This document shows positions 9,359 through 20,979 of a DNA stretch of 31,684 nt, in pieces. This stretch comes from Symbiotaphrina buchneri (Eukaryota > Ascomycota > Symbiotaphrinales > Symbiotaphrinaceae), in the NCBI GenBank assembly GCA_001599915.1, contig BCIG01000045.1, forward strand, positions 1-31,684, read 5' to 3'. A program made the translations under genes and the position numbers. The notes below the pieces were generated by a model. It made no database searches. It had not been told where the DNA came from and was given only the letters and a program-made list of their open reading frames with translations. How positions within the stretch are numbered: position 1 is the stretch's first letter; every line of letters begins with the position of its first letter.

Positions 9359-12300
9359 TGCGAGGATGATTGGCGAGCCAGACTAAGCTGAGATCCAGGA
9401 AGTTATTGTCTATGTGTGCGTTCGGATCCATAGCAGACCATTCCGCGAGCAATAGCCAGCGTTTGCTGCAGAGGTGGATGTTTGGCGGTCGTGAGGCTGT
9501 CAATGAGGTCGTAGTGGGGGAGGTCGCGCTAAGCTCACCATCGTGGCTTCAATTTATGGGGCTGTTTACTGACTACTCTGAAAATCAATCAAGGTCTATA
9601 AATTTGAGTCATGACCATTATTTACTTGTGCTGATATCGTCCTAGTCTAGCATTCAGCGTCGAAAGATATCGTCTCATTAAACAACATTTTGAAGCAATT
9701 ATTGCATGGTACCATCTCTCACAATTGTCCGCTCTTTGGCCTTCATGCCACAATTCATGCGATTGACCGCTTGCTGGGCTACAGTCATCGCTCTTTCCGA
9801 TGCGTACAGTCTTTTCAGCTAGTGCAAGCGACAGAGTCTATACAAACCAGTCGTCTGTTGAGCTTGACAGAAGTTTCATGATTTTGGGATTCTGCAGACC
9901 TGTATGTAGGTGATAAGCCCAAGTCATGCGTCAGGGACTTGAGCGCATCACAATATACTTTGCGGTCATGGTCGGATGTGATGAGCCAGATGCAGTGGCA
10001 AGGAGTCAAGCATAATAGTGGCCTGGGCGAGTTTCCCTCTTCCTGTAATTGCCAGTCGAAGTTTTGCAGGAGAAACTCCGTCGACAACTCAGAGATGCAG
10101 AGCAATGCAGGGGTTGAAAAGGGGTGAACTCTGCAAAAGCCCGCACAACCAATACAACGATTCCGTAAGGTCACACTGCATCCAGCACAAACCAGAAGGG
10201 TGAAAAGCTTGTTTTCCCCGCAGATTCTGTTTCTCACGGCTGAAAGGAAAGGTGATGAGAGCTCTTTGTAGCGCTCAGCATTTTTAACTTTCTTGAATCT
10301 TTAGCCAATCATGATCTTGAACATCTAGAGAATGCCAGTCATGGAACGTTTTTAAGGGGCTAGGTTATGTGGGACATCCAATACTTACCTAAGCGCGTAG
10401 AACTGCCATTGCTCTCAAGTGGAGGCTCTTCTTTTAGGGTACATTTACCTGGACAGATTGATGCGTCCAAGGATTATTGGCACCTGGTAGACAGGGGTTT
10501 CCTGCGGCCTTGAGCGAGGCCCGCCTGGTCGTTTCGGATTCTATCCGATATGGTACCCTTATCCATGTTGACGACATGGACCAGTAAATAATCCGAAACA
10601 GTGTTGAAAACTTTATCGTGGGGCAAATCTCCGCTGGCATGATCCTCTGGTCAATAATATGATAATACGATTGATCCTGTGAGCCTGTTCTATGCTAGGC
10701 GGGAAAGACTGTTTTGGCGGAGAGTCGATAAAATTTAGAGCTTTGAGTACGAGCACAAGATTCTTGCCAGAATTGCCAGTCGAATTATATAGAATATGAT
10801 CGTCTGGCTGGGGCAAATCAACATCGTATGGTCGTGTCAACGTTGCTGAAGAGCCATATGCAGTTTGCTTCACCTTCATATCGTGCATAGAGGAGTTATG
10901 GCGATTTGTTCTGCTCGGATGTGAAACTCCCGTCACTCAGTTTCGAACGAAATGACATGCCTTGATCATTTTGCGGATGATCACTTCCCCGCTCTAACAG
11001 CGAAGACCCATTTCCTGTCGAAATTTGCCTCCACTCCTGAGCTGAAGATATCGTGAAAGCCAACGCGTGGTTGAACCCCTTGTTTCACGATCTGCTGTTT
11101 TCCAAGGACCAAGGTCTCGGCATTGTTATCGATATGCCTTTTCGAGGATAGTGGTCCCGAGAATTCCAGGGGCAGAGTGACCCCTGCATAGCTGATTGGC
11201 GAGAAGATCCAGCCTCACCGCTATCGCATCAACCACTCAAGACCACGCAGAGCAAAGGCACGCAGGTGACACAAGGTCAGGCTCGTGGTGCGTGTGCCAG
11301 TAAATGTCGCGTCGTGCATTCGAAAGCGTCAACTGAACCTTCAAGGTCCAATCGACAGTTTCCCAAAGTCAAAAAGCCAAGCAATCACGTCTCGTCTACC
11401 CCTTGATTTGCCGTGACGAAGGGGGTGATCGCTCGTGTCTAAAAGACCGGCACGCTTCAGAAAGGCCCACTAAGGCTCCAGACCGGAACTGCCAGTGGCG
11501 GGATCGATATTGATCCTTGGTTCAAAGGGGAGCTTGTAGAGATGGCCCGATGCTATCGACGCGTTGTGCGGAGAGCCTTATCCTTTCATGGTGAAGCCTT
11601 GACCAATAGATAGAGAACTTTTGCTCTGCCTTGCATCATGGCCTGGTCCCAGTCAGAGTTCACATTCCTCGTCTATGCTTTTCAGGGGGAAGGTGCTCAC
11701 CTGCCGGTGGCAGCTGGTGGCTTATATCAAGCTACTCCTCCGACATTGAATTCTCCTTCATCGCTCTCAACCGCGAAAAAGTCTGCTTCAAGTCACTCCT
11801 TTAGCTTGTGTATTGCCTGGAGCATACAAAGTCTTTCAGATTTCTGAGAAATCACTGCGAAGCTTGCGCCCACATCCGGATCTCTTGCAGAGGTCAGATT
11901 CGAAGAACTTGTCGAAGGTACGCGAAGGTCCTTACGACTCCTTTCATTCACTGGCAATGCCCGCACAAAGCTGTATTGTTCCAGAGTTGATGCGGAATCT
12001 CCCCAAATGCCCCAGTTTGTGGTGAATGGTTTCAGTGTCATAGGGTGTGTCACAGGGCTGTGCGCTTTTTCGCCTGAACCCCAATAGCTATTGTGCGGTC
12101 ATTGTTCATTCATTATCAATGCTTTGTCTTTCCACCTCCTGTACACGCAATTCAAGAGAGGCCACATCAGCTTCGAGTACCATGGCTTTGTTTCTTTTTC
12201 GTTCCAGTGACTTGTAGTTATTGTTCATGGCCGTTCCGCTCTGAGGTCTATTAATACGGCTCCCCGCTCACGTATCTGCAGATCCCCGAGGAAGAAATCA

Positions 12301-12458
12301 TTTTACGCCTGAAAACTTACGATCTTGTCGAAAACGAACTTTGATAGTTGTTCTCGACTTCTACGATTACACTCCCTTCAAGAACTCCGTCCGGCACGAT
12401 AGTTCTTCAACAACAACACCACATCGCCAGCTTAGTCTCCGTCAACAAAGCTTCCACC
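9359..12458. other. Long gene-poor interval
   Basis: 3.1 kb between the divergent YIH1 and LPMO start codons. Frames on either strand are at most 140 codons (9815-10237 minus, 10613-10936 minus) and show no family I recognise. There is no transposase, reverse transcriptase, tRNA or long repeat. The left 250 bp should hold the YIH1 promoter and the last few hundred bases the LPMO promoter. Eroded gene remnants or non-coding transcripts cannot be excluded. Confidence 0.5.
12249..12256 (+). promoter_or_regulatory. TATA-like element upstream of the LPMO gene
   Basis: TATTAATA lies about 200 bp before the chosen LPMO start. Its position and AT-richness in a GC-mixed context fit a TATA-type promoter. 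This is a composition-based guess. Confidence 0.3.
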
Positions 12459-13655
12459 ATGCATTCCCGGAACACGGTTTTGACCGCCGCTCTCGGCCTC
12501 TTGAGCTGTGTCACAGTCACCAATGCCCATATGATCATGGCAAACCCTGTCCCCTATGGAAAATCCACTCTCACCAACGGCCCCCTGGCCGCCGACGGCA
12601 GCGACTTTCCATGCAAGCAACGAACGGGAGTCTACGATGCGGAGGGCGCAGATAATCAGATGGCTTTGGGCTCTACTCAGGAGCTTAGCTTTATTGGTAC
12701 TGCGGTACACGGTGGTGGTTCATGTCAGGTTTCAATAAGCTATGACGAGAACCCTACAGCATCTAGCACCTGGAAGGTCATCCATTCGATTATCGGTGGT
12801 TGTCCGGCACGCGGACAAACTGGCAACCTTCCCGGAGACGACGCCACCCTCCCCGCGCCTGATACTTACAACTTCACGATCCCGGATGGCTTGCCCACGG
12901 GAACAGCGACTCTCTCATGGTCCTGGAACAACAAAATAGGCAACAGAGAGTTCTATCAGAACTGCGCGCCTATAACATTGACCGGCGGAAGTTCAAAGCG
13001 TGATGTCTCCACGCGGGATACAAATGCCTTCTACAACAGCTTGCCGGACATGTTCGTGGCGAACATCCCTCGGACAGAGTGTGGAACGGTCGACTCAACA
13101 GATGTGAAATACCCCAACCCCGGCGACTCTGTTGACTATGAAGGTACGCAAACCTCGAGTGCCATATCGACACCTACCGGCACTGCCTGTCAACAGGCCA
13201 CAGGCGGGAGTGCCTCTGGCTCTGCTGTTTCGACTGGCGCTGCTTCTGTCGCAGCTACTTCCGCCGCCGCCTCTTCAGCCTCAAATAATGGAGGTGGCTT
13301 CTATGCTCCTTCTTCCTCTGCTGTGGCCACACCAGCCGCGTCCTCCGTTGTGGTTACTTCAGTTGCAGTGGCATCACCATCGGCGGTTGCTTCAGCCTCG
13401 TCTGTATCCGGCGGGAATAGCAGTTCAGCTGGTGCCCAGACCGCTAGCACCGCTTGCTCCACAGAAGGCGAATTCAACTGCATTGGAGGCAGCAGCTTTC
13501 AGCAATGTGCTAGTGGAGTTTGGTCTGTCGTGCAGCAGATGGCAGCTGGGACTACTTGCACTAGTGGAGAGAGTGAAAGCCTTCAGATTGCGGCTGGCAA
13601 GCATCGGCGCAACGTCCGCTTCTCCCACGGTCATCTTCGCCGGAACATGTTGTAG
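12459..13655 (+). CDS. Secreted AA11 lytic polysaccharide monooxygenase with C-terminal X278-like module
   Basis: Single-exon frame of 398 residues. I chose ATG 12459, although the frame is open further upstream, because it sits in TTCCACCATG and starts a 23-residue signal peptide (MHSRNTVLTAALGLLSCVTV, then TNA). Cleavage after TNA leaves His as residue 1 in HMIMANPVPYG, the hallmark of AA11. In mature numbering, the second copper-brace His is His61 (AVHGGGSCQ) and the axial Tyr is Tyr143 (REFYQNCA). These are close to His60 and Tyr140 of the characterised Aspergillus oryzae enzyme. A Ser/Ala/Thr-rich, probably O-glycosylated linker covers about residues 265-350. A Cys-rich module (CSTEGEFNCIGGSSFQQC to AAGTTC) then resembles X278, which is attached to many AA11 proteins and implicated in chitin binding. 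The enzyme should oxidatively cleave chitin outside the cell or in wall remodelling. All key residues are present. Confidence 0.92.
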   Translation: MHSRNTVLTAALGLLSCVTVTNAHMIMANPVPYGKSTLTNGPLAADGSDFPCKQRTGVYDAEGADNQMALGSTQELSFIGTAVHGGGSCQVSISYDENPTASSTWKVIHSIIGGCPARGQTGNLPGDDATLPAPDTYNFTIPDGLPTGTATLSWSWNNKIGNREFYQNCAPITLTGGSSKRDVSTRDTNAFYNSLPDMFVANIPRTECGTVDSTDVKYPNPGDSVDYEGTQTSSAISTPTGTACQQATGGSASGSAVSTGAASVAATSAAASSASNNGGGFYAPSSSAVATPAASSVVVTSVAVASPSAVASASSVSGGNSSSAGAQTASTACSTEGEFNCIGGSSFQQCASGVWSVVQQMAAGTTCTSGESESLQIAAGKHRRNVRFSHGHLRRNML

Positions 13656-13957
13656 TTCATTTCTATCCGCAGGCGGGTAAATATCGATTGAGAAATCAGC
13701 CACATGCATATGGTCTCGGCGTTGTTGGTATGCATTTATCGGTGTAGCTAGGAAATTTTCATTCAAGGTAGAGGTCTATTAGGGAACAAAATTACGTTAC
13801 TATCGAAACCTTTTCACATTTTCAAAGAACGGAGTATATACTTAGTTTCTGTAGCTTATTGAGCTTACTTGGAGCCATTTACTTGATTGTACCCGATGTT
13901 CATAGATGGCCAATTCCATCACTTACCATTCATTCCATATTGCCTAGTATCACAGAG
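13656..13957. other. Convergent 3' intergenic region
   Basis: 302 bp between the stops of the LPMO (plus) and the DUF3433 gene (minus). AT-rich, as expected of 3' UTRs. Nothing else is recognised. Confidence 0.55.
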
Positions 13958-16900
13958 CTAATGATCCAAAATGCCACCATTGATCATGGATCTCTCGGAC
14001 CGATCTGGTCTCCGCTTGAGTATCTCAAGTCCACCCGGCTGTCTCCTTACGGGAACCACGAAAGGTTCCCGCTCAATGCCGACATGGACTCTGCCGTCCA
14101 CACCAATGTAGCTCCCATAGCCATAGAGATCGCTACGCGCCCTGAACTCAGATTTGGCAGTGCCCGCTGCTTCTGCTACCAAGTGACTTCCTGAAAGATT
14201 TGCAATGGTGGCAGCAATTGTAGTCGGCATGCGTGGTAGGAGCCGCTGAGGCCGGAAGCCATACACGAGAAAGGCCACCAACACATTAACGAGAAGAAGA
14301 CTCAGCGCGATATAGAAAGCGCTATCGACGGCAAAAACGCGGGATTCCGTGTAAGTTATCGATCCATCCAGATGACTACCAGAAGGAGAAGATGCGAAGA
14401 GATCGGTATTGAGACCCAGAAGTATTGCAAATAGTCGTTTATAAATGATCTCTAGGGAAGCGACAGTGGTTTGGTAGTCTGGGACAGGCTGTGAGGGATC
14501 CGTGAGGCCAGAAGAATTGCTCAGTGCCTTGATCAAATAATTAACCCAGTCTTCTGTGAAAGAATCGTTGTGCCAGGTTGGGGCAGTTCTTGTCTGCAAC
14601 AGAGTATTGACCTGGCCTATGAAGTCTGAGGAATTCGTGGAGAAGTATTTGTCAACGTCCGTATCAAAGTCTGACGTTTGAGCAGCAGTCAAGACTCGGC
14701 CCGCTGTGTCTACTGCAACCTCAAATTCTGCGGTCACGAGCTTCGGATGACAACTAACAAACAGGCCATCTAGCGAGTCGATTGTTGATGTTTGAGAGTC
14801 GCTCCCGGTCATAGGAGATGAGCTGGCTGTCGCGCGAATCCATGCACCTGTAATAAACTGTTGACAGAAAGGGGAGCTCGCCAGCGGCTCTGTGTCCAGC
14901 TCACTTATCTGTATAACGAACTCCATGGCTGTCATACCTTCAGGAGAACCCTCAAAATATAGGACGCTGAGAACTCTCGAATTTGGTACGGTAGTGCAAG
15001 TTATGGAAGCTCCATCTCCTAACTGATGAGTAACCGTAAGATTTCCGGAGATCCCATTTGGCTGGATAGGGAATAAGAATGTGTTGTTAACTCCATCTGC
15101 CATAAGCTGCTGGCAGAGCAGATCTGTACCGAATCCCCGGGTCACCGATGTATACTGGTCGACGGTGGTTCCAGGAACAGCGTTGCTGAGGTCGAAGGGC
15201 AGAAAAAAATATTCCGTTGTGATCCACGGCGGCAGCGGGGTGTCTGACGTGATGTTGGACTTTGCCACATAGAAATGATCAAAATAGTCAGTGGGAGTCC
15301 CCTCAACAGGCGCGTTCATGAGTATTAGATCCGTCCTGTTGAAGAATGGATCATTTAGTGGTAGCAGCTTGATCGTGGACTGAAATTTGACTGAATCCTG
15401 CCTGAACAGTCCACTCAGAGCAACGGCAAGCACGTTCGCAAGTATCGCCACGGTACAGACGCTGACTATGAGAAAATGCCGAGATCTGGCGGCGCGTAAG
15501 ATCACTAGCTGCGGGGGCAGCGACGTATATCTTGCTCCAAGAGATGAGGCAGAGGAAGCGCGGCCTCGTCGAAGTTCCTCGTATGGTTGTAGAATGCAAA
15601 GCAGCCGATTGAGGAGAACCCAGAAAGGTTCAACGAACGTAGCAAAAGCTGTCGGTAGATAACTTAGTAGCAGTTGCTGTAGGAAAGCGGAACTAGATGG
15701 TTGAGGCAATCCTTTGTTCCAAGAGTCAATAATTCATCACAGACATATAGTTCAGAGTCATACCTATATCGCTCTTTCCTTTGGAGAAGACCACCGACAG
15801 AACCACGAGGGCACCAATCAACGTGGACATGAAGAGCCCTCCCACCAGCAGACTGAGTTCCCGGGGCCGTACAGGCTTCGAGGGAGTTCCGCCTGCGGAA
15901 CCATGTCTCTGCTTATTGTCGGTGGTTGTGCTGAGGTTTCCGTTCATCAACACAATAGCCGCATGTTTCTCCTCTCCCATGCCATGCCAATGAATGCCAA
16001 AGTGGTACCCATGAAGTCGGTGCTCTAAGTCTTCAGGTTCCGGTATGTTGCAGACTCTGAAGCATTCGAGTAGATCGCTGCACCTGCAGGAAAGGAATAG
16101 CACATCTTCCACGGATGCTGGATCAGACAAAAGCTTGCTGGGTCGTCTGTTCGATATGATAAGAAGCATCAGAGCTAGCACTATAACTGTACCCAGAAAA
16201 GCCTCGACGAGTAGTGCGAATGTTGAAACGATGATGACGCTCTGTGTGTCGTATATTAGGGTCCCATCAAATGGCTCCATTTGAGACTCGCTCGGTATCA
16301 TGAGGGTTTTGATAGCAAGACCAAATAGAAGCTTATGCGCAGTTTGGAAAGCAGTCTCCATCAGCTCAGGACTCTCATATTGTATGGGAGCAATGTCCGT
16401 ATCGCCTAATGCGAATCCAACCATATTGGTGGTAGGCCACTCAACAGAGAGATTCCGTACTCGTGTAAACTGCTGAATGATCGAAATATCAGGAATATCT
16501 CTCCTCTGATCTGTTGGAAGGAGGCCAGTGCCAATGGTATACTCAAAGTTCGTTCTATTGAAGACTGTATCTGGAAGGACCGCCTTCTCACCCCATGCAT
16601 CGATTGACAGGACATCCAAGGTGCTTGCTGAGATGTGTGCCGGGACATTTTGGAGATAATAATTCGGTTGACAGAAAATAGCTGTCACGTTGCTATCGAG
16701 CGGTTGCCGCCTCTGCGCCCATATAGCAAGAAACCTATGCGAAGCGTTAGTTGGGCAGCCACTGTCAGATAAAGACCAGTCTATGTAAGCATTGTCTGCA
16801 TAACCCATATAAAGGATGGTAAAATTGGTCTGCTCCTCTTGAGGGAACTGCACTCCCGTAACATTGCAGCCGTCTCCGTCAGCGAACGCGTACTGGTAAC

Positions 16901-17863
16901 CATAATCGTATGGGGTAATATCTGCCGGAGAGCATGACAGTTCAGTGCAAAAAAGTTGAGTGTCCGCTTTCCAGGTTGCGTTCTGCATTGACGTAGTACC
17001 GGTCTTGACTAATTTGAGAGGTGCAAGAGCATAATCCCTTGTCACAAAGTCAGGCAGCTTTTGGTCCAGCCATAAGCTGGCGTATGCCTGATTCATGAAT
17101 TCGGCGTCCAGGCTTGCTGATTGGTTTGCAACTGGCGCTATCACTGTGGTGGGTTCAAAAGAGGCGACACTCGAATGCGATGTGACCGAGACCCCAAATA
17201 CGCCGCTCTGTAAGGGGACAATAGCCCAGGAGATCAAGACCATTGCAGTGCCCGCTGAAAAAACTGCCCAGTGCCTGTTTGGATGTCAGTATTTTGAGGT
17301 GCTGGGGCTTGTTGCGAACATACCCGCGGCGGGCAGCAGATACTGGCACAGTTGCCACAAAATCGAAGGGATAGTGGAGTGACAAAGAATCTTCAGCAGT
17401 GGCACCTCTCGGCTTCGAAAGCTGAAAGTATGGCTCCAAGCTTTTTGCGTCTAGATCTATCAACTCCAAGCTATGCTATAAATAACAGCAATAATGGTCG
17501 GTAGATAGTTATATGAAAAAGTCTGTATGAACGGTATATCGTTGATATCAGAGGCCAAAATGATGCCACCCTGACTTGCGCTTTTCTGTCTTAATACCTC
17601 GAGTACCACGATGAGGATGATAGTGGAGCCAATGAACCCGCCCAGGATAATCGGACCTAGTGTCATTGGTTTCCATGCTTTGGGCAGTGGACTGTCACCC
17701 AGAGCGTGACCTTGGACGACAAGTGATTTCTGTTCTGGAGTCTCTGCAAACAATTAGCCAGTGGATCGGCGGGAAGATGCGGCCGAGGACAATGTGATTG
17801 ACTTACGACAAGTTTCTTCCCCATTCGCAGGTCTGGCCTGACGCGATCTATATATCCCTCCAT
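13958..17863 (-). pseudogene. Large DUF3433-family membrane protein with one frame break
   Basis: Two DUF3433 repeats on the minus strand. Proposed exons: 17863-17807, 17729-17324, 17274-15764 and 15711-13958. Introns are 77, 49 and 52 nt, all GT-AG and phase-consistent, apart from one frame break within exon 2. About 1,240 residues result. The first repeat has IAVIYSIAW, then IDLDAKSLEPYFQLSKPRG and a segment ending HWAVFSAGTAMVLISWAIVP. The second has YLPTAFATFVEPFWVLLNRL, LCILQPYEELRRG and YTSLPPQLVILRAARSRHF. Around eight hydrophobic segments flank two large ectodomain-like regions rich in N-x-S/T sites, so a plasma- or endomembrane protein is likely. Function of the family is unknown. 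At about 17461-17469 the frame ends IAWS-stop and resumes one base out of step as LIDLDAK, as if one base were missing. Everything downstream is clean. The first exon (MEGYIDRVRPDLRMGKKLV) is the least certain part. Confidence 0.82.
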
Positions 17864-18768
17864 TGAGAATTCCTCGGCGTACAGCCATCAACTAATACTG
17901 CATGAAATAGAATAAATCGAGCACCGTTCAGCCAGTGTAAATATTTGCTTCTTCCAAACAATTGTTATACCGATGTGCAATATATATATCGAACCGTAAC
18001 AACCCATATCATGCATATGGAGAGACACAAGCATGAGGACAGCATTTAAGAAATGGAACACCAACAGCAAACCAAGGGCTTGCCAACACAGGAAGTTCTC
18101 TAGAATTCAGACGGGCGGCAATAAGTGCTGCTCGACGGCCTCTAATGAGGTCTTACAACTGTAAGCGCCCAACCTTCTTCCGCTTTGCTCCATGATTGGA
18201 CAGCTGCTTGGGAGCTGTTCAAAGATATGGGGCAGGACATCCAAAGCAACACATTATGCAGTAAAGGGCCGAAATCTTTTTTAAACGGCTCCGTTATTGC
18301 ATATCTGGTGTTAGTTAAGCGTTTCAGAAATTGATGATGAGGCCGACGGCGCGGATTCATCGGTATATTATGCCATGTCTGCACTTGTCATGAGTACTGC
18401 AGAGGCCAAATTGAACACTTTTGTGGTGGAGACTATTCTTAGAGCAAGTTACCGCAATTATTCATGCATCTGTAATCGACCAAATTGTACTGCTAGATTA
18501 GTAGGAATTGTTCGTATCTCGAGCTTGAACACCGGTGCTCGCGACGTCCCATCGAGCGTTTCATGAGGGTTGACGCCCAGGGCGGTTAATGATTGGCTGA
18601 GGGCAAACGCAGATTCGCGCACGGTGGCGGCTCATTTTGGATTAGTCAGTTATGGGTTCAAGCCCTTAGCGTCGCCCACAACCGAAAGCTCAACATCGCG
18701 GTATCGAAACATCGACAACCACCGGCAACTTCGACAACCAGCAACCCCTTCGAGGACAGACGACCAAA
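17864..18768. promoter_or_regulatory. Divergent promoter region of DUF3433 gene and uL4 gene
   Basis: 905 bp between two divergent start codons. An inverted CCAAT box (ATTGG, 18592-18596) lies about 175 bp before the uL4 start, and the last 60 bp before that ATG are rich in CAA/CGA, as in many fungal ribosomal protein leaders. No extra gene is supported. Confidence 0.5.
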
Positions 18769-20106
18769 ATGACGACTCGTCCCACCGTCAGCATCGCCTC
18801 GGCCGATGGCACCCCCAGCGGGTCGACTCACCCGCTCCCAGCGGTCTTCAAGGCCCCAATCCGTCCGGATATTGTCCAGTATGGAACTCAGGTTCTACGT
18901 ATGTTGGTATGGTCGCTGATGAGAATTCAGGACCGTCCACACTGGTATGGCCAAGAACAAGAGGCAGCCATATGCCGTGAGCGAGAAGGCTGGTCATCAG
19001 ACTTCTGCTGAGTCGTGGGGTACCGGTCAGTATACACACTCCAGAATTTTTCGGAAGCATTTGACTGCAGCTTGTTGAAGGATGAGGAGCAATATGGGGC
19101 AATAGCACTGGGTGAAACAATCGCTGACTCGTTCTCATTCAGGCCGTGCTGTCGCTCGTATTCCTCGTGTCTCTGGTGGTGGTACCCACCGTGCCGGTCA
19201 AGCTGCGTTCGGTAACCAGTGCCGTTCTGGTCGTATGTTCGCACCTACCAAGGTCTGGAGGAAATGGCATCAGAAGATCAACTTGGGCCAGAAGTATGAG
19301 ATTTTGCAAAGTTGAATCGAGGACTACAAAGTTCTGACATATACAGGCGTTTCGCTACCACCTCCGCTTTGGCCGCTTCTTCCGTTCCCTCGCTCCTCCT
19401 TGCCCGCGGCCACCACGTGTCCCAGGTCCCCGAGGTTCCTCTGGTCGTCGATTCGAGCGCTTTCTCCGGCCTGCAGAAGACCCAGGCTGCTGTCAAGCTC
19501 CTGAACACGGTCGGTGCTGGTCCTGATCTCGCCAAGGTCAAGGGCTCCCGCAAAATCCGCGCCGGTAAGGGTAAGCTGAGGGGCCGTCGTCACCGTCAAC
19601 GCCGCGGTCCTTTGGTCGTCTACAACCCCGATGAGGATGGCAAGGACCTCATTGCTGCATTCCGCAACATCCCCGGTGTTGAGACGTCCTCCGTCTATGC
19701 CCTCAACCTTCTCCAGCTCGCCCCCGGTGGTCATCTCGGCCGCTTCATCATCTGGTCCTCCTCCGCTTTCAAGGCCCTTGACACCATCTACGGCTCCACT
19801 ACTGAGCCTTCAGCTCTCAAGAAGGACTTCCTCCTGCCCTCCAACGTCGTGTCGAACGCAGACATTGGCCGTCTTATCAACTCTTCCGAAGTGCAGGCTG
19901 TTGTCCGTCCGGCTAAGGGTGAGGCCAAGACCAAGAGGGCTGGTGTCCAGAAGAAGAACCCCCTCAAGAACAAGCAGGTTCTCCTGAGACTGAACCCTTA
20001 TGCATCTGCATTCTCGAAAGAGCATCTGGGTCAATCTAAGGCTCGTGGTGACGGTGCGCCGGAGAGGGCTGGAGAGACTTTCGTGAAGATTCTGCACGAG
20101 GACTAA
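18769..20106 (+). CDS. RPL4: 60S ribosomal protein L4 (uL4)
   Basis: Core large-subunit protein whose long loop lines the peptide exit tunnel. Exons 18769-18878, 18931-19025, 19143-19293 and 19347-20106 are joined by introns of 52, 117 and 53 nt (donors GTATGG, GTCAGT, GTATGA). All junctions keep phase and encode 371 residues, normal for fungi. Recognisable segments in order are [80 protein letters not shown] and [13 protein letters not shown]. After the last intron come [40 protein letters not shown] and the fungal C-terminal extension ending [10 protein letters not shown]. Codon use in exon 4 is strongly C-ending, as expected for a highly expressed gene. The first two short exons and their introns are a common arrangement in fungal ribosomal protein genes. 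Nothing is missing. Confidence 0.97.
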
Positions 20107-20527
20107 GCTGGGAGGTAGTGATGAATTCTTCTTGTTGTTAGGCGATGGTTATCGAAAAGGTCATTTGTTGCTACGATGATGCCTAGTTCATGGGTAGCAG
20201 CATATCAATTCAAAGGTTTCTTGACCGTATCATTTTGCGTCTGTCTGGAAGTCCTATCGTCGGGCTTCCTGAGCATCAGCTATGTGTCCACGTGCGTGTG
20301 AGATCCTAATTCAGAAGCCATTACTACCTAAGTTCTGAGCAAGCAAGCATGCCTGTTCAATTGCAGGATAAAACACATCTTTGTACAGCGTAATACGAGT
20401 TTGTATTGCTGTTCGACAGAAGGAACCGTATGTAAAATACAGAAACCATTTACCGTCTAAGGACTGCCCGCAAACTCCCCACCGTCTTCGGACAATTCCC
20501 CCTCTGTTGTTCTACTCTATTCCTTCG
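20107..20527. other. Intergenic region after uL4
   Basis: 421 bp with the uL4 3' UTR. The last 60 bp turn pyrimidine-rich (CCCCCTCTGTTGTTCTACTC), as seen before many fungal start codons. No other element is recognised. Confidence 0.5.
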
Positions 20528-20649
20528 ATGTCTCACAGCCCTACAACCACTCCGACCCACTTCACCGGCCCACAACCGCGTTTAGAAACACCAGCCACGC
20601 CACAGCGCACCGCACCCCATGCTAAATCTCCGGCAAGTTCGTTTGGAAT
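20528..20649 (+). CDS. Possible first exon of a small unrecognised gene
   Basis: An ATG at 20528 preceded by a pyrimidine-rich leader opens MSHSPTTTPTHFTGPQPRLE and runs 40 residues of Pro/Thr/Ser-rich sequence, up to a good donor (GTGAGT at 20650). If not spliced, the frame stops at 20651-20653 after 41 residues. Downstream frames up to about 20970 are open in all three phases for 60-80 codons, but none continues a family I know and I cannot place the acceptor. The leader and donor suggest a real gene start. The lack of a clear second exon suggests a small gene, an uncharacterised one, or a remnant. No function is proposed. Confidence 0.3.
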
Positions 20650-20979
20650 GTGAGTGTAGTCAGGTATCTACCGAGGCGCTCTCTCAATGGGGATGTTCGG
20701 TGCGTAGTTCACTCGGTGGTTCGTCTCTGACGCATACCGCTACCACGACCGGCTCTTCAGCTACGGTGCTTGTCGATCCTCTCGCCTGGCAAGCGAGCGC
20801 TGATCGCGGTATCCACGGAAGATTTACATTTGGAAAGCATCGCGGGAAAGGCCTACGCACGTTGCACAGGAGGGATGTCCTTCTCTGGTTATGATCGCCA
20901 GGCTGCAAAGGCAAGATTTGGCTATGAAGAGGGGAAGGCCCGTTGGCGAGCCGGACGTCAGGGCTTCTAGGGCATCAAA

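Noticed and set aside
9815-10237. 140-codon minus-strand frame.
   Set aside because: No recognisable domain, Cys scattered without pattern, no intron or promoter support; length is possible by chance.
10613-10936. 107-codon minus-strand frame, followed by another open stretch to about 10470.
   Set aside because: Protein-like composition in part but no family recognised; at most an old gene remnant, too weak to list.
13132-13680. 182-codon plus-strand frame rich in Leu and Pro.
   Set aside because: Frame-shifted shadow of the Ser/Ala-rich linker of the LPMO.
18655-18670. TGGGTTCAAGCCC resembling a tRNA T-arm.
   Set aside because: No acceptor, D-arm or anticodon arm can be built around it; it lies in the uL4 promoter.
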